Below are positions 9,230-17,057 of a stretch of 64,000 bases of DNA, one piece after another (position 1 is the stretch's first letter; each line of letters starts with the position of its first letter). The stretch lies in contig NZ_FMTM01000014.1 of assembly GCF_900099775.1 (NCBI RefSeq), forward strand, positions 1 through 64,000, written 5' to 3'. The translations under genes were made by a program, and so were the position numbers. A model generated the notes under the pieces. It did not search any database and was not told where the DNA came from. It worked only from the letters and a program-made list of their open reading frames with translations. Source of the DNA: Rhizobium mongolense subsp. loessense. Its GTDB lineage: Bacteria > Pseudomonadota > Alphaproteobacteria > Rhizobiales > Rhizobiaceae.

Positions 9230-10444
9230 ATGTTACCCAGATTGACGATCGCCGGGGCCTTTGCAGCAAGCCTCTTGGTAAAGCCGGCCTCCGCTGAAGA
9301 GGAAAAGCAGACATGGCGCCTGTTCATCGCCGACCACACGGCACCCGTCGCTCGTTCATTCGACGTCAAGACCGGTGAGCAGATCGGCGCGTTTGGGCTA
9401 AAGGGCTATGCGGCGCTGGCCGCCAGTCATTCCGGCCAGACTGTTTTTGCCGTCCAATCAGAAGCCAATACCGTCCAGGTGATCAAAACCGGCGTGACGC
9501 TTTCCGACCATGGCGAGCATCGCGATCTGGAAACATCCGCACCTTCGCTGCTGCAGGCCACACTCGACGGGAAGCGGCCGGTCCACGCCGTCATGCATGG
9601 CGACGACGTGGTATTGTTTTACGATCGCGAAGGCAAAGCCAAGCTCGTTTCCGAAGAAGGTCTTCTGGAAGGCGCAGCATCCGAAAAGCTCATAGACGCG
9701 ACGGCACCTCACCATGGTGTCGCCGTGCCCATGGGGTGGAATATGCTGGTCTCGGTTCCCGATACCGACGCGGAAACCAAACCGGATGAGCTGCCGCCGC
9801 GTCTGGGCCTACGTGTTCTAAGCGCAAACGGAAGACAGGTCGGCGACGTCACACCCTGCACGGCGCTGCACGGGGAAGCCTTCTCGGCAAAGCTCGTTGC
9901 CTTCGGCTGCGAGGAAGGTGTCCTGATTGCGCGTCCTGGCAAGGACCAGACCGTGCAACTTAAAATGCTGGAATACGGCGACAAACTGCCGAAGGGAAAA
10001 GTGACGACCTTGCTCGGCAGTAAGGCGATGCAATTTTTCCTGGGCAACTACGGCGAGGACAAGATTGCCCTGATCGACCCAGACGGCACCGAGCCGTATC
10101 GCTTGGTCGACCTGCCGACCCGACGTATCGATTTCGCGCTCGATCCTACGCGGGTCAAGAATGCCTATGTACTGACCGAAGACGGGCAACTGCATCTTGT
10201 CGACGTTCTAAGCGGTCAGATAACGATGTCGGCAAGCATCACCGAGCCTTACAGCAAGGATGGTCACTGGCGCGATCCGCGCCCGCGGCTCGCAGTTGCA
10301 GGCGATCAGATTGCCATCACCGATCCTCGCCATGGCGTTGTGCGGATGATCGATATTGAGACCATGAAAGAGGTTCGGACCATCCCAGTTGAGGGACTGC
10401 CTTTCAGCATCGTCGCCGTCGGGGGATCGGGCGCCGTGCATTGA
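9230..10444 (+). CDS. aztD: AztD-like periplasmic zinc metallochaperone (beta-propeller)
   Basis: A 404-residue exported protein with a signal peptide of about 22 residues. The mature part (WRLFIADHTAPVARSFDVKT; DHGEHRDLETS; HHGVAVPMG; FLGNYGEDKIALIDP; EPYSKDGHWRDPRPRLAVA) matches the AztD family as I know it: a beta-propeller that stores periplasmic zinc and hands it to the binding protein AztC. In other organisms aztD is co-transcribed with the aztABC zinc importer; no aztABC is visible here, making it an orphan. It is followed after about 50 bases by a cobalamin riboswitch and a FecBCD-type importer. A Zur-like palindrome precedes it. Confidence 0.85.
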   Translation: MLPRLTIAGAFAASLLVKPASAEEEKQTWRLFIADHTAPVARSFDVKTGEQIGAFGLKGYAALAASHSGQTVFAVQSEANTVQVIKTGVTLSDHGEHRDLETSAPSLLQATLDGKRPVHAVMHGDDVVLFYDREGKAKLVSEEGLLEGAASEKLIDATAPHHGVAVPMGWNMLVSVPDTDAETKPDELPPRLGLRVLSANGRQVGDVTPCTALHGEAFSAKLVAFGCEEGVLIARPGKDQTVQLKMLEYGDKLPKGKVTTLLGSKAMQFFLGNYGEDKIALIDPDGTEPYRLVDLPTRRIDFALDPTRVKNAYVLTEDGQLHLVDVLSGQITMSASITEPYSKDGHWRDPRPRLAVAGDQIAITDPRHGVVRMIDIETMKEVRTIPVEGLPFSIVAVGGSGAVH

Positions 10445-10489
10445 TCGTCCTTGTATCTACGGCTTGACGTGACGGTTGCGCTCGGCATA

Positions 10490-10705
10490 ACTGAGCGCGA
10501 CGGTTCCCCGAAGTAGACACCGAGGGGATTAATAGGGAACACGGTGCGGATGACCCAAAAGGGACCAAGACCGTGGCTGCCCCCGCAACTGTAAGCGGAT
10601 TGCCGATCATCCTCGTGGCGCCAAGCGCCATGCCACTGTGAGCTCGTTCTCACGGGAAGGCAGATGGTCCGGCGCATATCCGCGAGCCAGGAGACCTGCC
10701 GTCAA
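10490..10705 (+). promoter_or_regulatory. Cobalamin riboswitch
   Basis: The region contains the ordered conserved blocks of the adenosylcobalamin aptamer: GGGAACACGGTGCGGATG (from about 10535), GACCAAGACCGTGGCTGCCC and CCGCAACTGTAAGCGG (10562-10598). After these come a variable arm, CGGGAAGGC (10653-10661) and the B12 box GAGCCAGGAGACCTGCC (10684-10700). It lies in the leader of the importer operon and should lower its expression when cobalamin is plentiful. A GC-rich hairpin at 10861-10879 (CGGACGG, 5-base loop, CCGTCCG) could belong to the expression platform. Outer edges are approximate. Confidence 0.95.
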
Positions 10706-10971
10706 AGAGAGATCCAATTGATCGGGCGGGGTTGCCCGGAACAGGAGACGAGATGATTTCTTTTGACGCCCCTAGTCGGCGCAGACCCCTTCCGCGTGAG
10801 ACGGAACGGATCGCTCTTTTCAATAAACCATAGCCGCTGCAGGTAACGAGCCGGTCGTGCCGGACGGCTCGCCCGTCCGTATGGCCTGTGACCACCTTAA
10901 GCGTTTCCCATCAACATCAGAGCGATCAGGCCGCCGTGCCGACGTATCCTCAATTCCCTATGAGTGTTTCC

Positions 10972-12012
10972 ATGTCATCCCATCCAAAACTTCGGCGGTA
11001 CATTCTGCGCCTTGCCTTCGCGGCGTTGGCAACCTGCGCGATTTCTGCACCTGCTTTTGCCGCTTCGACCACCTACCCCCTGACAATTGCCAATTGCGGC
11101 CGATCCATCACCTTCGATAGGGCGCCGGACACGGTCGTATCGATCGGCCAGGCGATGACCGAAATCCTGCTCTCGCTCGGCCTTTCGGATCGCATCACGG
11201 GCACGGCTGTCTGGTTCAGCCCAGTGCTCAAACAATTCGATGCGGAAAACAGCAAGATCAAGCGGCTCGCCGACAATGATCCGAGCTTCGAGGCGGTGGT
11301 CGGAACTGGCCCCGACCTGGTTGCTGCCGAGTTCGAGTGGCATGTCGGCCCGAACGGCTCGGTTGGAACCTACGATCAGTTTTCGAAGCTTGGCATCAAC
11401 ACCTATGTCGCGCCGGCCGATTGCGCCGCCAAGGACAATACGACGGGTGGTGATGGTGTCCGCAAGGAAATGCTGAAGACCGAGGTCATCTATCAGGAGA
11501 TCGCCGAACTTGCTGCGATCTTTAACGTTCAGGACCGCGGCGAGGCATTGGTCGCAAGGCTGAGGGAGCGTGAGGATAAGGCAATTGCATCCGTTGCCGG
11601 GGCGAGGGTAAAGGATATCCCGGTCGTATTCTGGTTCTCCAGCAAGGAAGTCGACGGGGAAGCCTTCTTGGCCGGCCGCAACGGCGCGCCCGCCTATATC
11701 ATGCAGACCCTTGGGGCAAAGAACGTGATTGCCGCCAACGAGGAATGGCCGTTAGTCGGCTGGGAAACGGTCGCCGGTCTTAATCCTGCAATCATCGTCA
11801 TCGCCGGGATGGACCGTCGCCGCTACGCTGCCGACGATCCGGCCATCAAGCTTAGGTTTCTGAACACCGATCCTGTGGCAAGCAGGATCAGCGCTGTGGA
11901 AAAGAAGCACGTGGTCGTCATGGACTCGCAGGCAATGAGCCCATCGATCCGCCTTGTCGACGGCATCGAGGCGCTTGCGGCAGCCATACGGCAGTTTGGA
12001 CTGGTAAAGTGA
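10972..12012 (+). CDS. Periplasmic binding protein of a cobalamin/iron-chelate ABC importer (BtuF/FecB type)
   Basis: A binding protein of about 346 residues. The start at 10972 gives a good signal peptide (RRYILRLAFAALATCAISAP, cut at AFA-AS); an in-frame GTG at 10888 and ATG at 10960 are alternatives, none with a clear ribosome site. The mature protein begins with YPLTIANCGRSITFDRAPD and continues with SIGQAMTEILLSLGL, typical of class III binding proteins for vitamin B12, siderophores and heme. The cobalamin riboswitch upstream makes cobalamin or another corrinoid the likely ligand. Its stop overlaps the permease start (GTGA), showing an operon. Confidence 0.88.
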   Translation: MSSHPKLRRYILRLAFAALATCAISAPAFAASTTYPLTIANCGRSITFDRAPDTVVSIGQAMTEILLSLGLSDRITGTAVWFSPVLKQFDAENSKIKRLADNDPSFEAVVGTGPDLVAAEFEWHVGPNGSVGTYDQFSKLGINTYVAPADCAAKDNTTGGDGVRKEMLKTEVIYQEIAELAAIFNVQDRGEALVARLREREDKAIASVAGARVKDIPVVFWFSSKEVDGEAFLAGRNGAPAYIMQTLGAKNVIAANEEWPLVGWETVAGLNPAIIVIAGMDRRRYAADDPAIKLRFLNTDPVASRISAVEKKHVVVMDSQAMSPSIRLVDGIEALAAAIRQFGLVK

Positions 12013-13049
12013 GCAAAGACGCCGGGCAACACAACGGATGGGGCGGCTTTGCCGTCTTGTCCCTGCTTTCAATGGCCGCACTGGCATTGGCGATAGGCCT
12101 TGCCGTGTCGATCGGCGAAATCGTCATACCGCTGCGGACGATTGCGGAAGCTATTGCCAACCGAATGTTCGGCACCTCCTTCGCAATTGAGCCGATCCAT
12201 GAGGGTGTCATCTGGGACTATCGACTGAGCCGCGCGCTGGTCTCTGCAAGTTCCGGCGCGGCTCTTGCGATGACGGGCGCCATGCTGCAGGCCCTGCTTC
12301 GCAATCCGCTTGCCGAACCTTATGTACTTGGCATTTCGGCGGGCGCTTCGACCGGCGCGGTCGCCATCATGATCCTCGGCATCGGGTCCGGCGTGCTTTC
12401 GCTTTCCACCGGTGCTTTTTTCGGTGCGGTGGCAGCCTTCGGTCTCGTCTCGCTTTTGGCCGCAGGCGCAGGCGGCGGCGCCGATCGGATCATCCTGGCA
12501 GGCGTTGCCGGTTCGCAGCTCTTCAATGCGTTGACGTCCTACATCGTCACGACCTCGGCCAATGCCGAGCAGGCAAGGGGTATCATGTTCTGGTTGCTCG
12601 GGAGCCTCAGCGGCGTGCGCTGGACGGATGTTTTGCTCGTCACCCCCATTGCCGGCGGCGGCTTTGTTATCTGCATGCTTCACGCACGCGTGCTGGATGC
12701 CTTTGCCTTCGGTACGGACTCGGCCGCAGCGCTCGGCGTACCGGTACGGCGGGTGCGGATGACGCTTCTTGGACTGACGGCCGTGATGACCGCTGCCGTC
12801 GTCAGCATCGTCGGTTCAATCGGCTTCGTTGGTCTTGTCATTCCGCACGCGGCGCGCTTTCTGGTCGGTCCGGCTCACGAGCGGTTACTGCCGGCAACTG
12901 CGTTGATCGGGGCGATCTTCATGGTACTTGCCGATATCGTCTCGCGCACGATCATCCCGCAGCAGGTGCTTCCAATTGGCGTGGTAACGGCACTTTTCGG
13001 CGCTCCCGTCTTCGCTCTCATCCTCTACAAGGCAAGGAGGCCGGTATGA
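12009..13049 (+). CDS. FecCD/BtuC-family ABC permease
   Basis: A 346-residue very hydrophobic protein with about ten transmembrane helices. Conserved FecCD segments include GAMLQALLRNPLAEPYVLGI (helix 2 and following loop), ALGVPVRRVR (the coupling region facing the ATPase) and GSIGFVGLVIPHAARFLVGP. It would form the homodimeric channel of the importer. The GTG start overlaps the stop of the binding-protein gene, and the last codon overlaps the ATG of the ATPase gene. Confidence 0.93.
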   Translation: MSKDAGQHNGWGGFAVLSLLSMAALALAIGLAVSIGEIVIPLRTIAEAIANRMFGTSFAIEPIHEGVIWDYRLSRALVSASSGAALAMTGAMLQALLRNPLAEPYVLGISAGASTGAVAIMILGIGSGVLSLSTGAFFGAVAAFGLVSLLAAGAGGGADRIILAGVAGSQLFNALTSYIVTTSANAEQARGIMFWLLGSLSGVRWTDVLLVTPIAGGGFVICMLHARVLDAFAFGTDSAAALGVPVRRVRMTLLGLTAVMTAAVVSIVGSIGFVGLVIPHAARFLVGPAHERLLPATALIGAIFMVLADIVSRTIIPQQVLPIGVVTALFGAPVFALILYKARRPV

Positions 13050-13810
13050 GCATATCGATGCGCAACGTCACCTGGTGCGCTGGCGGCACAATGATCGTCG
13101 ATGGCGTCAGCCTTGATGTTGCGCCGGGCAAGACGCTGGGTCTGCTCGGACCCAATGGCTCTGGCAAATCGAGCCTGCTGCGTCTCATCTGCCGGCTGCG
13201 GCAGGTCAAGAGCGGCGTCATCAGACTGGGCGAGAGCGATATCAGCACAATGGCGCGTCGCGAGATTGCCCAGCGTATCGCACTGGTCGAACAGCAAGCG
13301 ACAACCGATGCGGAGCTTACGGTAAAGGATGTTGTCCGCCTCGGGCGAACGCCGCATCGAGGCGCGCTCTCACTCTGGGATAGGACCGACGAAGACGCCG
13401 TCAATGCGGCACTGGAACAGGTCGGCATGACGGCCAAGGCTTTACAGCTGTGGCGTACGCTGTCAGGCGGAGAGCGTCAGCGCACGCACATCGCTCGCGC
13501 GCTTGCGCAAACGCCGACCGAACTGTTGCTTGATGAACCAACCAATCATCTCGATATCCAGCATCAGTTGGAGCTGCTGGGTCTCGTCACGACGCTTCCG
13601 GTCACCAGCGTCATCGCATTGCATGATCTCAATCTGGCGGCAATGTTCTGCGATAGCCTGGCGGTCCTGCACAGCGGCCGCGTGGTTGCGGCCGGGCCGC
13701 CCGAAGCGGTTTTGACCGAAGAGCTCGTTCGGGATGTATTTGGGGTCCGGGCTCATATTGAAAAGTCGGCGGTTCACGGCAGGCATTACATCCAGTATCT
13801 CGCCCGTTAA
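13046..13810 (+). CDS. ABC importer ATPase (BtuD/FecE type)
   Basis: A 254-residue ATP-binding subunit. Walker A is GPNGSGKSS near 35-43, the signature is LSGGERQRTHIARAL near 138-152, and Walker B is LLLDEPTNHLD near 159-169, followed by the switch His in ALHD. It overlaps the permease gene by an ATGA. It completes a three-gene importer placed under the cobalamin riboswitch. Nothing else follows on this strand before the rep module. Confidence 0.94.
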   Translation: MSISMRNVTWCAGGTMIVDGVSLDVAPGKTLGLLGPNGSGKSSLLRLICRLRQVKSGVIRLGESDISTMARREIAQRIALVEQQATTDAELTVKDVVRLGRTPHRGALSLWDRTDEDAVNAALEQVGMTAKALQLWRTLSGGERQRTHIARALAQTPTELLLDEPTNHLDIQHQLELLGLVTTLPVTSVIALHDLNLAAMFCDSLAVLHSGRVVAAGPPEAVLTEELVRDVFGVRAHIEKSAVHGRHYIQYLAR

Positions 13811-14537
13811 CGACGTTACAGTCGATGGCGGCGGGGCAGGCATCATTCGCTCCTGCCTTCGGCATCCTCGTCTGGAGCGACGTCCGCTTTCAAGGCTGGC
13901 GCCGACCTGTCCGTGCCGCCGGTTTTGCCGCAAAGGTTGGTTCGGTGTCGTATCTTGCCGATCTATGGCGCTGGACGAGATGCTTTCCTTGACCATACGG
14001 CCCCGTTTAGGTACCATATGAGCATGATTTCCGGGAGATCGGATCAAGTTTAGCCGATCTCTAACAGTTTGTTATCACAGACTATTCAACATCTAACGGA
14101 AACAATCACGACATTTCGTTCGGTCACTGTGGCCCCTGTTTCAGGCATCTGGATGCGTTGATTTCTCGGCCTCAAACGAGTGATGCGCCTCCCCTATCTC
14201 TCCACCCCTGCCGGATCCCCGAATTTCGACGCTATTGCAACTCCATCCGTTTGCCTCAGGGTATTTGAAGTCGCACCTCCGACTCGGGTGAGCGCTCCAC
14301 ACTCTGCCTATTGCAGACCCGAGGAAGCTGCTTGGTGACGTCTGACGTATTGATTGCAGCGTCTGGCCGATCAGCGTGCCGGCGGGCATCATGTCCTACG
14401 AGGCTTTGATCGTTTCGACGGGACCGTATCCCGCAGCGTTGGGCGTGCCGGCAAACGAGGAAGAGCCGAAGCAAGGTGGATGCGGCGTCGGCTGGTGGAT
14501 GCTGCCGGGCTGTCGTTTTGGGGCCGGTCAAGTGTGA
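13811..14537. other. Intergenic region between the importer and repC
   Basis: About 730 bases without a supportable gene; ORFs of 60-100 codons in it have no recognisable features. It contains an inverted repeat at 14035-14061 (GAGATCGG, 11-base loop, CCGATCTC) followed by TAACAGTTTGTT, a possible weak terminator for the plus-strand importer operon. The interval separates the cargo from the replication module and ends at a parS-like palindrome. Confidence 0.5.
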
Positions 14538-14553
14538 GTTTACTGCGGTAAAC
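14538..14553. other. parS-like centromere site 1
   Basis: GTTTACTGCGGTAAAC fits the 16-bp GTTNNNNGCNNNNAAC palindrome bound by RepB on repABC replicons. It directly abuts the repC stop codon (14554-14556), a common position for parS in this plasmid class. Confidence 0.85.
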
Positions 14554-15816
14554 TCAGTGATGGGCGTCATGATGTTCCTGGGTCCTTGCGAGTGCTCTTA
14601 ACATCGATCCGATCGCAAACTCTCCGCGTTGAGCACGCCGGGTGAGGTCGCGCAAATAACCGCCGGCTGAATTGATTGTCCCCGACCGTTCGAAAATGCA
14701 GGCGAGCACGGCTGAGGCAGCTTGCGGACCCATGACCCTGCAGGCGTCCCTGTATGCCGAGGGACTGATATGAAGCATTGAACTGACGATGGCGCCGGCG
14801 GCAATAAGGTCCTGCCAGGTTCTGACAGTTCCAGCAGGTCCATAGCTACGCACTTCCGGGCATGCCTGCAGGACGAGGGAGAGCGGAAATATCGTGGATA
14901 CGGTGTTGGTTCCTGCCTGAGGTTGAGGGAGTTCACTGTCGCTGTCGTTTGCCGGATCGATTACTTCCGAGTTTACTGCAGTCAACTCAGGGGTCGGAAT
15001 TTTAGCCGCGGCTTCAGAATCAAGATTAGATTCGGATTCTGTTATCTGTATGTGCCGCTCATTTTGTGAGTCATTGGCGCTCAGATTGTCCGTTTTAATC
15101 TGTATTTCCAGTCGCTTGACGATTTCATCGCGCAATGCCTCGAGGAGATCCAAGGTGGACGCAACCGCATGGGCGCCAGCTGCGCGCGGCAATTGGTTCA
15201 GGATATCGTGAAAGCGTCCGTTGACCGCCTGCCAGTCTCCGGGAAGCTCTTCACCGATCGCTGCGTGGACAAGCTTTGAAATGTCGCGGCGGGTGAGCGT
15301 GAGACGTTCCTTGAGCGTTTGGATATAGAGACGGTCGGCAGAGACTTTCGCGGCCAGGCGTTCGATTTCGCAGGCGCGCGCAAGCAGAGGGGCGAGTGAG
15401 AAGCCAAAAGCTTCGTGGATCTCACCATTGCGGCTCTTGCGAGCGTAGCGCTTTCCGTTGGGGCTGTCCTTGCGGATCACGAGACCGGCAGCGACGAGGA
15501 CGGCCATATGGCGCCGGATCGTTTGCTCGGCCATGCCATGGCAGCGGAGCGAAAGCTGCGCGTTGGAGGGAAAGACGACAAGACTGTCGTCTGCAGCAAG
15601 CTCGCCTTTTGGGTAGAAGCTCAAAAGCGCGTTCAATACCGTGAGCGCTCTGTCGGATATATCGAGCAGAGGCTTGGCTTCGCAAAGCGCACGATAGATT
15701 TTCCATTTGTCGATCGAGGCGCCTGGCTCAATTTTTTGGCTGGTGACCTGACTTGCGAGCATGCCAAGTGTCATCGGCCGCCGCCCAAAGGGCGTCGTCA
15801 CACTTCCGCTTTCCAT
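14554..15816 (-). CDS. repC: RepC replication initiator
   Basis: A 420-residue initiator of repABC replicons. The N-terminus SVTTPFGRRPMTLGMLASQV is the characteristic RepC opening. A winged-helix-like DNA-binding region follows in the first ~150 residues (LSLRCHGMAEQTIRRHMAVL), and a conserved C-terminal domain begins near LQACPEVRSYGP. ATG 15816 was preferred over an in-frame TTG at 15834 because family members begin just before this motif and a GAAGAAGGCG site precedes it. The gene contains an A+T-rich patch likely to be the origin, and a parS palindrome. The antisense ctRNA lies just upstream. Confidence 0.96.
   Translation of the reverse strand: MESGSVTTPFGRRPMTLGMLASQVTSQKIEPGASIDKWKIYRALCEAKPLLDISDRALTVLNALLSFYPKGELAADDSLVVFPSNAQLSLRCHGMAEQTIRRHMAVLVAAGLVIRKDSPNGKRYARKSRNGEIHEAFGFSLAPLLARACEIERLAAKVSADRLYIQTLKERLTLTRRDISKLVHAAIGEELPGDWQAVNGRFHDILNQLPRAAGAHAVASTLDLLEALRDEIVKRLEIQIKTDNLSANDSQNERHIQITESESNLDSEAAAKIPTPELTAVNSEVIDPANDSDSELPQPQAGTNTVSTIFPLSLVLQACPEVRSYGPAGTVRTWQDLIAAGAIVSSMLHISPSAYRDACRVMGPQAASAVLACIFERSGTINSAGGYLRDLTRRAQRGEFAIGSMLRALARTQEHHDAHH
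14971..14986. other. parS-like site 2, inside repC
   Basis: GTTTACTGCAGTCAAC fits GTTNNNNGCNNNNAAC and lies within the repC coding sequence (about codon 277), where it is read as part of the peptide ELTAVNSEV. It sits immediately beside the A+T-rich patch proposed as the origin. Confidence 0.7.
14999..15112. other. Probable replication origin (oriV) within repC
   Basis: This stretch is clearly richer in A+T than the surrounding coding sequence (for example TCAGAATCAAGATTAGATTC and GTTATCTGTATG). In studied repABC plasmids oriV is an A+T-rich segment in the middle of repC. Here it encodes a low-complexity, Asn/Ser/Glu-rich linker. Assigned by position and composition only. Confidence 0.5.
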
Positions 15817-15876
15817 TTTCTTCGCCTTCTTCAAGGCAAAAGATATCAGCTCACCGAAAATAGGTGCCGGAGACTC

Positions 15877-15962
15877 TTGACTATGTTGTGCGGAAATGTG
15901 ATTCTCTGGGTGTCTAGATCAGAGAGGGCTTCCGCTACGGCAACGTTCGGGGGCCTTTTCTT
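15877..15962 (+). ncRNA. Antisense ctRNA (incA-type) between repB and repC
   Basis: On the strand opposite repABC there is a promoter-like pair, TTGACT (15877-15882) and GATTCT (15900-15905) with a 17-base spacer. After a short interval comes a stem, GGCTTCCG (15927-15934) pairing with CGGGGGCC (15948-15955) through two G-U pairs, then TTTTCTTTT. That is an intrinsic terminator ending an RNA of about 50 nucleotides. repABC plasmids encode such a small antisense RNA in the repB-repC gap that represses repC translation and sets incompatibility. Position, direction and terminator all fit; the exact 5' end is inferred. Confidence 0.78.
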
Positions 15963-15965
15963 TTG

Positions 15966-17006
15966 CTATTGATCTCCGTTCTTTCCTGTCGTCCTGCTAT
16001 CTTCGAACGCCTCGTAGAGACGATCGAGATTATCCGCAATATAGGTGCCGAAGGCTGACGCCTTCCCTGCCCTCAGCGCGATGGTGAATTGCTTCCCGTC
16101 ATCCTTGATCTTCGCCTTGACGTCGCTCCGCTGCCACTCAGTCACGGCAGAAGATGGCGTTGTGGTCTGGACGGCTGATGCCGGCTTCTTGCTGAGGAAT
16201 GCGGCAAGCATGTCGAACCGTGCGTCCGGCTCGGCAGCTTCGAAGGCTGTCGTTCCGATAAACAGCATGGCCCGCTCGGCAGCGTTGTCTTCTTCGAATT
16301 TCGCCGAAAGGTCATGCCAACGGTCGCGGCCGGTTGCGCGCGCTGCGCCAATTGCCAAAAGAACCTCGGCCGGAATGCGCCGGGTGACGGACAGCATCTT
16401 GGAGATCGTCGTCTTGTCAGCGTTGAGCGCTGCCATGATCGTCTCACGATCGAAGCCGAGCTTGTCGAGTTTGTCGGCAAACATCGTCCGTTCGATGAAG
16501 GAGAGATCCGCGCGTGCGGAGTTTTCCTGTCCCTGGGCAATTACATGATCGCGGTCGGCAAGTTTCTTGACGACGGCGCGAACCGGCCGGCCAAGTTCCT
16601 TGGCAGCGCGTGCGCGGCGATGGCCGAAGGCAATCTGGAACTTTCCGTCCCTTTCCGGATGCGGGCGGACAAGAATGGGTGAATCCTGCCCTCGCAGGCG
16701 GATGGCTTCCACCAATTCCTGAAACTGCTCGTCGTTGTGCCCGAGGCGATCGCTGACGAAGGAATCTTCAATGAGTGCGGTGTCGAGATCAATCACGGTT
16801 TCGCCATGGGCGAGCTTTTCTTCGATCTCGCGCGCGGCGTCGGCCCTTGCGGCAAGGGCATCGATACTACGGGTAACGGCACCGAGGGCGCCAATTCCCT
16901 TGAAGTTCATCTGCTGCTTGTCGGGGTCGTTTACGGGCTCGCTGTTTACGGCGGTAAACTTCTTGGAATCGTCCATCAGGCCCGAGAGGATATTCTTACG
17001 TGCCAT
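15966..17006 (-). CDS. repB: RepB partition protein (ParB family)
   Basis: A 346-residue centromere-binding protein. It opens with MARKNILSGLM, has the ParB/Srx-like core (SPILVRPHPERDGKFQIAFG followed by HRRARAAKELG, about 108-140) and a helix-turn-helix (FDRETIMAALNADKTTISKM, about 190-210). It binds parS and works with RepA to segregate the plasmid and modulate repABC expression. repA ends 51 bases upstream on the same strand. A parS palindrome lies inside its own coding sequence near codon 17. The 3' end is separated from repC by the ctRNA region. Confidence 0.96.
   Translation of the reverse strand: MARKNILSGLMDDSKKFTAVNSEPVNDPDKQQMNFKGIGALGAVTRSIDALAARADAAREIEEKLAHGETVIDLDTALIEDSFVSDRLGHNDEQFQELVEAIRLRGQDSPILVRPHPERDGKFQIAFGHRRARAAKELGRPVRAVVKKLADRDHVIAQGQENSARADLSFIERTMFADKLDKLGFDRETIMAALNADKTTISKMLSVTRRIPAEVLLAIGAARATGRDRWHDLSAKFEEDNAAERAMLFIGTTAFEAAEPDARFDMLAAFLSKKPASAVQTTTPSSAVTEWQRSDVKAKIKDDGKQFTIALRAGKASAFGTYIADNLDRLYEAFEDSRTTGKNGDQ
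16944..16959. other. parS-like site 3, inside repB
   Basis: GTTTACGGCGGTAAAC fits the 16-bp parS pattern and is embedded in repB codons 16-21, encoding KFTAVNSE. The same TAVNS peptide is encoded over the parS site in repC. Confidence 0.75.
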
Positions 17007-17057
17007 TCTTTCTCCTCCTGGCGGTTGAACGGTTGGTTGAGGTCAATCGGTGCGCCG

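Noticed and set aside
8589..9245. 218-codon plus-strand ORF
   Set aside because: Only its part near 9000-9118 resembles a protein (transposase core); the rest is unrelated sequence joined by chance in a frameshifted remnant.
14141..14570. Two minus-strand ORFs of 83 and 104 codons downstream of repC
   Set aside because: Their translations look random; the second begins with TAVNS only because it reads through parS site 1.
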